A stretch of DNA of 64,000 nt, from NCBI GenBank assembly GCA_003313425.1, contig NHZP01000033.1:479042-543041 (forward strand), read 5' to 3'. This document shows, in pieces, positions 55,599 to 64,000 of this stretch; within the stretch, counting starts at the first letter, position 1, and each line of letters starts with the position of its first letter. Source of the DNA: Pseudopyrenochaeta lycopersici. Taxonomy: Eukaryota > Ascomycota > Dothideomycetes > Pleosporales > Pseudopyrenochaetaceae. Position numbers and translations under genes: made by a program. The notes under the pieces were generated by a model. It saw only the letters and a program-made list of their open reading frames with translations. It was not told the DNA's origin and searched no databases.

Positions 55599-55618
55599 GG
55601 TAACCCTAATAAGAATAG

Positions 55619-55812
55619 TGTCAGATAAAATGCTGAAATGCGTTTTTCAGAATTAATGACTGCGATAAATCGATTGTGTGTTAATCATGATTATGTTTAT
55701 TATTTTTTCTACTGTATTCTCTTACCTTTTATACTTCCAGGACTTCTGTCGTATCAGCCCTACTATATTGCCTACTACTAACATTGTCTGGTAGAGTAGC
55801 ATGTATCTAACA
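55619..55812 (-). repeat. 3' LTR of the second Copia element
   Basis: 194 bp. It matches 63597-63790 apart from transitions, mostly C/T and G/A. Confidence 0.88.
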
Positions 55813-56789
55813 CACCCCCTCAGCTTAGAAACTGTTTTAAGCTAGATAAGAACTACTTATATTATCTTCTAATAAGCCTAGAGCTCGTGTGTAAGAAGCG
55901 TTAATTACCGTCTAGCTACGCCTGTTTAATCTCTAGCTTCTTAATTTAGCTTTAGATCTCTTTAAGGTGCGCTGCTGTTAGATCTATGCTTCTTGTGCGC
56001 TCTACAAGGCCTATTTAGCTTAGAAACTGTGCCTATTTATTAGCTAGGAGCGCCTTTGTAAAGCTATTAGCTAGCATGTTAGCTAATTAGACATAGATAA
56101 CCTGAATACTTCTTCTTAACACTTCCTATCTTAGCTAATAATTATAAATATCTACATACTAGAGCTTAGTTTACAATCGTAAGACCTCTTTATTAATTAG
56201 CTAGATAGTTTAAGTATTATCGCATTATATTGTAATTATGTCCTCAGGCAGTTTAATTTGCAGTTCCTTAAGTAGTCGTAATATAAATATAGCTTCTTTT
56301 ACAACTTATAATAGCGTAAGAAGCTCAGCTTCTGTTGTTAAGGTTGTAACAGTATCTTGCTTACTTACTTTCTAAGCAATTAGGCTACTAAACAACTTAA
56401 TTGTATATCCCTACAAGCTCTTTCTGTCTAGTGTGTTATTAGCGAAAGAGGCGTCGCTCGCGACTTCTAGTCAACTATCTCTGCTAAGCTCGAGCGCTCG
56501 ATTTCTAGTGCTCTACAGGTAGAGGAGAACTCAATCGGCTGCATCATAATGCTCCTGTCCTAGATTTATTAGAAAGCGTGCTAGTCGTGACGTCGCGAAT
56601 GCAATGTCTAGACAAGTAGTTACAGCTGCAAACATTAGAGACCTAATCTTTCGCTAGTACTTATTAATTTCTGAAAGAGTAGCTAGGCCTTCCTAAGGCT
56701 TAAGTTTAATAGCCGCTATTAGAGTGTCGTGTTAGATGTCTCTTCTGTTAGCTAAACAGCTAATCTTATCCGCGTATGCTGCTTATAAT

Positions 56790-59687
56790 CAGGCTTGTCG
56801 TCAACAATTCAATAAGGCTATTAGCACTTTTTGCTAATACCAAGATATTAGTTAACCGTTTTGCTAATACTAATAATGTGCCAATAATGTGTTAATAACG
56901 TGCTAATAAGGTTGCTAATACGCCTATCGCTAGTCTTGGCATGGTATAATAGTTCTACTCTACAAACAGACTTTCGGAATTAATAGTACGAGGGCCAGAT
57001 AAGATGCTAGACTCTAGTAACTCACTCTGCGTATCGTCTAAAGGCATATAACTATTATTATCGCGTCCAAGGACTTCAGGGTTGTCGTCTTGAATCCAAC
57101 GCTCGTTAAGTGCTCTCAGCTCTGCTACATATTCACCGTCCCTCTAAACATATATACGTTGCTATAACTTTAAACACTCTCCTATCTCAATATTCTTTAA
57201 TCTAAGCTTAATTCTTAACTATAATATAGTGCGACGAGCCCTAGAAAAGACACGTTCTAGCTTAGCAGACATAGAGAGACAAGAAAGAATATTAACAGCT
57301 ATTTTTAATAAGTTTAGATAGCTCTTCTGTTACTAAGGCTGTAGCTACTACTTATAAGGCTCTATGTTAAGAGGGAGCTTACAGGGATTATTCTTAGTAA
57401 AGGAGATAAACTCATCTGCAGCGTGTACAGCAAGCCTCTGCTTCTAGTGCTACTAGGCGAACTTATCTATTACTATAGGATGTATTAAGATATTATCTAC
57501 TATAGCAGGGTGTTTACCCTTAAAGTTGTTCTCCTAGTACTTCTACACCTTTAGATATATATCCTTTACCTATTTAGGCTCCTAATTACGTTCTAGATAG
57601 TTCTTTTAACAGGAAGAGTAAAGGAGTGTAGCTGCGCAGTAGGCAGGGACCTCGTCAGCTTTAATAAAGTATTTATTAAAGGAATACCACGCTGTTTAAA
57701 TGCTGCTAAGAAGGGTAGAGTTATTCTTATATTGCTCCTGTAAAATATTAGCTTTAGAATCTAGGTTCATATCTTAGTAGACTTTAGGAAAAATTAATAT
57801 TACCTACCTCAGATTCCTTTAAATAAGCAAGTATAAAGTCTATTATGTATGGTGTTTAATCTAGGCAAGTAAAAGGGCTCTTATAGAACTTAGTAGCTTA
57901 TTCAAGAGGTTTAAGGAAGTCGCGAGTATAGTAGAGGAGCTCCTAATTACTAGGAGTAAGATAGTCCCTTTTAAGTTAGCTGTAGTTTAAGTGTAGGAAC
58001 TTGTTAACAGTATCTTTGTTATTATAAGCCACCTCCAGCATTTGAAGCTAGCTATTCTACCAGGTGTCGTTGTCCATCGGTATTGTCCGGCTAGCTATCT
58101 GCTTAAACTTATAGTACTTATTGTAATTAGATTAGAGCCACTTAACAAAGTTATGAAGCTTTCTAAGTAGGCCCATTTAACGCTATTTGATAGCTGTAGC
58201 TTCTTTAAAGTTCTCTGTTAGTGCCTTCTTAAAACTAAGTGTCTTATCCTCTGTAAGCTGCTTTATTACAGCTTTAACAGCTTCTTTATCTTTAGTAAAT
58301 AAGAACGCTAAAGCAATAATATTAAGAACGTGCCCTTAGCAGCAGATTCTTCAGTAGGCTGCCTTCTAATTCTAGATACCTTTAAGTCTAAGCTAGGCCT
58401 TAAGTTAACAGCAGAGGACGTTATTAGTGCTGTTATTATTGCTAATAAAGTAGCCTAGCTTTGCCTATATCTTATACTTCTCTAGGTAGGGAAGAAGAGC
58501 TTTAAACTAGTAAATTCCCTTCTTAGAGTCTAGTAGCTTAATAAATCTAAGAGTATACTTCTAAAGGATACTATTACAGTTAATAAAGTAGGCTGTTATA
58601 GTAAGGAACTGTTTGCGATTAGGGCTACTCTAGGCGTCTGCAGCAAGGTGTATTTTATATTCTGTATTAAGTATCTTAGCTTTAACTTCCTCTTAGCGTG
58701 AATTAAAGCAGGTTTTGATAACACAAGGGACAGTTGTGTAAGAATTAATAAGGAAGGGTTTTACTGCCAGATTAAGTTAAATAAGAATACTGCGTAATTC
58801 TAGCTATTTAACAGCGTTGTACAGTAAGTTCTAGGCTACGATAAGTTAAGCTAGAGCCTCTTGAACTTCCTCTCTCTTAATAACAGATAAAAACACCTCT
58901 CTCTGCACTTTCTCTCTCTTTTCGTTAACCTGCTCTTCTATATTCTTAAATAACTTCTCTAGTAATATATTTGTTACTTTCCTAACTAGAGACTCTTCCT
59001 CCTCTTTAATAATTATACTATGCTTTAATTTTATATAGTTTTAAGTAGCGTTTGTTGACTAGACACTATACACAAGATAAGGAGTGTTGCATTCTGGATC
59101 TGCACAGTACTAGATTAGATTGCGGTTCTTATTATGCGTTGGTTCGCTAGGGCCTAGCCTCCGGGCGTAGGACTATATTCTAAGAGCTCGCTTTTTAGAA
59201 GATCTTGTTGTAGCATGCTCGCTAGAAGTAGACTAACTAGCAGTTCGTTTGCGGCTGGCCGCTGGCGTTAGAGATAAGTAATAAGCTACAGAAGCTGTAT
59301 TATTTGCCTATTCTGTAGGGTCTATATTTAATAAAACAGACTGTATGTGAATAGAATTTGATAAAGTTTAGTTGTTAATGGCTAGAATAACTTGGGGGGT
59401 GCTGAGTGTTCAAATTTGAGGGGTTCTGTCAGCTAGCCGAGGCTTTGCCGAGCATCTACAACTACACTTAAAGAGCAGTAATATATTAAGTATTACTTAT
59501 ATATATAATTAAATTACTGCTAATACGTGATTTGCAGCACTTATAAGGCCAGAAAATGCAGAAGAAACTCTATCGTATTTGCTAATAAGCTGCTAATAAG
59601 GCTAGAACCCTATCGGATTGGTATTGGTATTGGTATTAGCAATATATATTGGTATTGGCAATAATCCAACTGTTGACGACAAGCCTG
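56790..59687 (-). mobile_element. hAT DNA transposon (2898 bp), RIP-decayed, inserted in the Copia element
   Basis: Perfect 17-bp terminal inverted repeats, CAGGCTTGTCGTCAACA at 56790-56806 and its complement at 59671-59687, are flanked by the 8-bp duplication CTTATAAT (56782-56789 and 59688-59695), the length typical of hAT. The transposase is on the minus strand. A BED-finger-like region with C-x4-C (Y-C-A-D-P-E-C-N-T) lies near 59080-59110, and the hATC dimerisation block (S-M-S-A-K-L-E-R-V-F-S-R-A-R-R-T-I) near 57222-57275. Both are interrupted elsewhere by RIP-type stops. Subterminal direct repeats based on GCTAATA and GGTATT lie inside both ends (56820-56930 and 59570-59660). Inactive. 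Confidence 0.9.
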
Positions 59688-62600
59688 CTTATAATAGCTA
59701 GATCTTACGCTACTCTCAGCTCCTAATAACTTTAACTCTAAGAAACTATTAAAGATTATCTCTGCTAGTTATTAAGTACTTATCTCTAAGATGTTAAATT
59801 ACTTATTAAGCTTCAGTCTCCTTCTACTTACTATATGCAAGAATAATATTATTAATATAGAAAAATATAATGATTCTATCTTTAATTAGACAGCATAGCT
59901 TGTACGGGATACTCTAAAAGCCTAGTTTCTTAAGGGTTAATATAAATTCCTTCTGCTAGAGGACTAGTAATATTCAGAGCCTATATAAGGCCTTATTAAC
60001 TTGCAGCACTGTCCTAGGCTTCTAATAGCTATGTAGTATTCTTATGTAGATCTCTTGGTCTATTGCTGTATGAACGAAAGTATTTGTAACGTCGTACTGT
60101 TTAAGCTTAAGATTAAAATAAGCAGCGATCGCTATTAGTATTTAAAACGAACAGCTCGCGAGAGTAGCTATATAGGTTTCCTAAGAAGTAATATTTCTCT
60201 ATTAGTCTCTTTAGATAACTAATTACGCCTTACAGCTCTTAAAGTAATAGTCCTTGTTAAGCTTATAGGTGTACACCCATATGCAGTCTAAGATCTGTTA
60301 ACCCTTTACTTTTACTTTCTTTGTAGGCACTTCAGACTATAATTTTATGTACTTATAACTCTTAAGATGCTCTCTCTAGGCTTTCTTCTAGTAGTCTCTA
60401 AGTAGATATTCTTCTACCTGTCTCTAGGTTAATGGTGGCGGTAGAAGTTAGTTAAGATAAGGCCTTAGTCCTTATGCCAGCATTCGGTTTATTTAAGCTT
60501 TATCTACTAGCCTACCTTTGTACGTACTAATATTCCTAGCCTGTGTCCTAGCTATAAATGTGGCCTTCTATAGGACAGTCTTTAATAAGGCATCTAAGTC
60601 TTAAGTATCTTCCTAATAAGCGCCTGCTAGCAGATACGTAAGCAGCGCTACTAGCGGTGGAGTCGCTGGTGGCGTAGGATAGGTGTACCTTGTCTTCCTT
60701 CCTTAGTAGTATCCTAGGCTATTATATTCTTAGGTTAGCTTAGTATCCTGTATTATATTATCTTTAAAGAACGTTTTAGTCTCTAGTTAATTGTAGGTAG
60801 GTTCTAGAAGCTTAGCAGATCTTACCTATACAGCTATCTTGTTTAAAGTGCTGTGTATAAGATTGTCTATAATGTCTTCTGTCTTCCTATTAAATATTGT
60901 GTCTTTATTAAACACTACGTCTTAAGTACTAATTACCTTACCTATAGTTAGAATCCAGATCCTGTAGATATTAGATAACTAATATCTAACTAGGTATCTA
61001 ATCTAAGCTCGCGGATTAAGTTGTTAGAGTCGTAATTTACCTCGAAGAGTGTTATTAGTTAAGGTAAAGGCCTTGCAGCTATATACTTTTAGGTGTGCTA
61101 GGTTCGGTTTTTAAGGTGTTATAGCGATACCGTTTTAGAGAGCTATAAATGTGAAGAAGACTTTATACAGTGACTTCTAATAATTTAAGTAGTTCGGCGT
61201 TCAATTCTATAGATACACCGCTGCTTGTGTAATCTCTAGCTATAGCTCCTATAGCAAGTTTGCGTCTAGCCTTATCGCGCGAGATTTATCTTTAACTACA
61301 CCCCCTAAGCGTTCAGCACTACCGTTTTGTGCTTAGGTATCTGGAGCTAAAGGCTTAAGTCGTATTACTTGCGCGGTACACTATCGTGCTACCTCCGGCT
61401 TTGTAGTTACAATCTTACTATTACATTTAATTACTTTAATAGTAATATTATACTACTTCTTTAGGAACTAGACAATAATATCTAGTAACCTAATAATTAA
61501 CTTCCTAAGTTAATTATCTTTAAAGTAAAAGTCCTATATAAAACTAGAGTATTAATTAGTAACGAGCATTTAACTCTTCTCTTTTGTTGAGCTTCCCTCC
61601 TTATAAGAATAGAAGTTAATAGCTAGTCTTTCTCTGGGGCCTTTATAGTTTAATTAAGACGCGCGTCGTATTTAATGCTTAGTTTTAGCTCTTCTGCACG
61701 CGTTGCACTTAACTGTTGTAACTCTCTTAATGCGCACTCCCTTAGATTGCTAGACTAGGTGTTCGATAGCTGCTGGCCCTAGATATCCTATGCGTTTATA
61801 CCAGCGCATCGCATTAGCTTTCTGTAGTGCTCGCTTCGCCTAAGAATTAATTATTCTTATGTAAAAGACTGCCTAGATTTTGTCTTATTACTTAAGTATC
61901 TATTGTCTATATACTTCTTTTAGGCATGTAATTGTTAAGTCGTCTCGCCTCTTAAGAGTTGTAGGCTTATTCTTATTATCCTACTACACGCCCTGTTACC
62001 TAAGCAGCCTAAATAATACTAGATTATATAGGATTTCCGGACACTATGCTATATTGTTCAGCACGAGCCTTGTTAGTCTATATAGCCCTCTTAGGTTAAG
62101 CTATACTGTTCTATATTCTTATATCTAAATTTGTGTGTTCTTAGCTAATATAAAATCTGCCTTAGCAGGAGGACGTAGGTTTTAAAGTTAAGTTTAGTCG
62201 TTCGTAACGTAGATTGTTAAGCCTAAGTTAAGGATAAAGGATTATCTTAGTAGGTAGTCTAAATACTTAGCTTAGAAAGATGCAGTAATAAACGCAGCAC
62301 TAATTATTATAATCTTCTAACCTTTAAGTTAGTTAGCAGATATCTTAGGTGTAGGAGTATAAGAGTTCTTAAAGCTTAGTATTTATGTTTATTATCTTTT
62401 TAATACCCTTACTTATTTCTGTATATTAGGATCGTATTATAGGCGTAGCTTTACTAGCTCTAATATTAATTCCCTTAGCTTAAACTAGTCTAGGGTATTA
62501 TTATTATTAATATAGAGGCAGTTAGCTAGAAGATAGCGTAGTCTATAAGTAAGGCATTTTGTGCCTTTAGCTGCTACTTTATCCTAATTCTAAGACTGCT

Positions 62601-63596
62601 TAGATATAGTAGAATAACTAGCTAGGCGTTTTTTTAATGAGGACTTCCTCCTTAACCCTTGTTTAGGTTAGTTAGATAATACGCTATTAGGCACGAGAGA
62701 GGCGTCCCTATCTGTGTCCTAGGTAGATTTACTACTACTAGCAAGATATAAAGCTTTACTTATAGTAAAAGCGCCCTTCTACTGTCTCCCTTTTAGGTAG
62801 TATAAGCTTATATAATCTTAGAAGCGTTTTATTATTTCTTTTTAATTTATTCCTAGCTCGCGTCTTCCTTAGTCTTAGAATAATAGTACCTAGTTAGGGC
62901 TAACCTTACTAACTACGTTTAGGAAATCTTATATTATATAATTAAGTTTTTAGACTTCTCTAATTTCTTTAGTCTCTGCGATAGTTGCTGAGTAATTATA
63001 CTTAGTCAGCCAGCTGTCCTAATACGTTAGTTGTCTTATTAGCTTTAAGGCTGCAACGTATTAATCCTGAGCGCGCAGTTACTCTTCCTTATTGTTGATG
63101 CCGACAGTACTCTTTAAAGTAGCTACCTATTCTTAGATTAAGAGCTTTAGTCTGTAGTACGTCTTCTTTAGGTAGACAGAGACTGTTACTTGAATATAGA
63201 CTAACAGCTTGTCTAACCTTACATCTTTATCTTTATAGTTTATTACTGCAACTTTGTATAAGTTAAGTTGCGTCTTATAGTAATTAATATCAGTTTTAAA
63301 TGCGGTTTATCTACTGTTAGTTAAATCAGATAGATTTACTAGAGGTCAGTCTCTAATCGCCGCGCGTTTCTTATAAATTTTGATATTTGGCTTGGTTGGA
63401 GGGGTCGGCTCTGTCTTCGGCACAGCATCGCTCGTAGGGTTAACGAGGTACTACACCCTAAGTAATAGGCATCTAGCTTCTAGCTGCTCGTACTAAGGCT
63501 TCTAGCTTATATAATCTGTAAGGATAATGTTAGAATTGCGGTTTATTAGTTATACTATTGCTTCTCGCGTAAGGTTAAGGCAGTAAGACTCTTAAT

Positions 63597-63790
63597 TGTC
63601 AGATAAAATGCTAAAATACTTTTTTTAGAATTAATAACTGCGATAAATTAATTATGTGTTAATTATAATTATGTTTATTATTTTTTCTACTGTGTTCTCT
63701 TACCTTTTATACTTCCGGGACTTCCGTCGTATCGGCCCTACTATATTGCCTACTACTAACATTGTCTGGTAGAGTAGCATGTATCTGACA
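63597..63790 (-). repeat. 5' LTR of the second Copia element
   Basis: 194 bp, TGTCAG..CTGACA, intact at both tips. Confidence 0.88.
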
Positions 63791-63795
63791 AATAG

Positions 63796-64000
63796 AGTAA
63801 AGCAATAAAGTCTTATTCTGTTTTGAACTCTACTTAGACGCCGTTATAACCTAGAGAATAAGAGGAATAGATATGTAAAGGCCTATTATTCTATAGGAAA
63901 AAGAATAAGCGTTAGTTAGACTATAATTTATTTTTAGGGGAAGAAACATAAGAGGTTAATTTATTTAATTTCTAGAAAAAGAATTAGAGTATAATATTTA
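63796..64000. other. AT-rich repeat relic at the window edge
   Basis: It starts with the ~50-bp stretch resembling 9862-9911 and continues as RIP-like AT-rich sequence. It was probably an older repeat into which the Copia element inserted. Confidence 0.4.

Larger units (their letters stand above)
55619..63790 (-). mobile_element. RIP-decayed Copia retrotransposon with 194-bp LTRs, host of a nested hAT element
   Basis: LTRs at 55619-55812 and 63597-63790 begin TGTCAGATA and end GTATCTGACA or its RIP variant GTATCTAACA. The 5-bp duplication AATAG (55614-55618 and 63791-63795) is intact. Orientation is minus, since a pyrimidine run on the plus strand follows the left LTR. The RT active site reads Y-I-N-N-I at 59845-59859: both Asp codons of the Y-V-D-D core became AAT by G-to-A. 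Stops are everywhere. Without the 2.9-kb hAT insertion and its duplication, the element is about 5.3 kb, normal for Copia. It sits just downstream of the Zn2Cys6 gene. Confidence 0.9.

Noticed and set aside
61880..62128. 82-codon plus-strand frame
   Set aside because: It lies inside the RIP-decayed Copia interior, antisense to its coding strand, with no domain.

Overview
The window looks like a repeat-rich accessory region of a filamentous ascomycete (Pezizomycotina; a Dothideomycete is a reasonable guess, not proven). The evidence is short 39-77 nt introns with GT..AG ends, families typical of these fungi (SAT4-type rhodopsin-fold membrane protein, Zn2Cys6 factor, HET remnant, DUF1254, Dal5-type transporter, small secreted cysteine-rich proteins), and transposons whose codons have decayed almost only by C-to-T and G-to-A change, the mark of repeat-induced point mutation (RIP). 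All gene models were spliced by eye; exon coordinates are given where frame and splice sites agree.

Layout. 1-1190: RIP-decayed Tc1/mariner transposase. 1330-2282: broken gene that looks like the C-terminal cassette of a bacterial polymorphic toxin with a nucleotide-deaminase fold. 4.5 kb: secreted Cys-rich protein. 7.35-9.0 kb: intact MFS transporter. 10.4-11.5 kb: decayed membrane-protein gene. 11.8-12.3 kb: 480-bp inverted-repeat element. 13.2-14.0 kb: second secreted Cys-rich protein. 14.4-16.1 kb: LINE fragment. 16.9-17.6 kb: third secreted Cys-rich protein with a hydrophobic C-terminus. 20.0-22.6 kb: HET remnant, then an intact secreted type-B carboxylesterase. 25.9-27.3 kb: SAT4-type membrane protein. 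29.1-37.2 kb: AT-rich repeat block made of a long inverted-repeat element carrying telomere-like repeats, a solo LTR and a complete RIP-decayed Copia element with 123-bp LTRs. 39-42.8 kb: lipase and carboxylesterase pseudogenes. 43.6-45.2 kb: secreted DUF1254/DUF1214 protein. 47.2-47.7 kb: small inverted-repeat element. 48.1-49.5 kb: secreted epoxide hydrolase. 50.8-51.8 kb: NmrA-type oxidoreductase. 54.0-55.6 kb: Zn2Cys6 regulator. 55.6-63.8 kb: second Copia element with a hAT element nested inside it.

The intact genes fit an interface-facing region: secreted hydrolases (carboxylesterase, epoxide hydrolase), candidate effectors, a carboxylate-type transporter and one regulator. They sit as islands between RIP-decayed repeats, and several neighbours (lipase, second carboxylesterase, membrane-protein gene, HET fragment, deaminase cassette) are dead copies. 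I found no tRNA, rRNA, CRISPR array or origin. The most unusual item is the deaminase-like toxin cassette next to the Tc1 relic.
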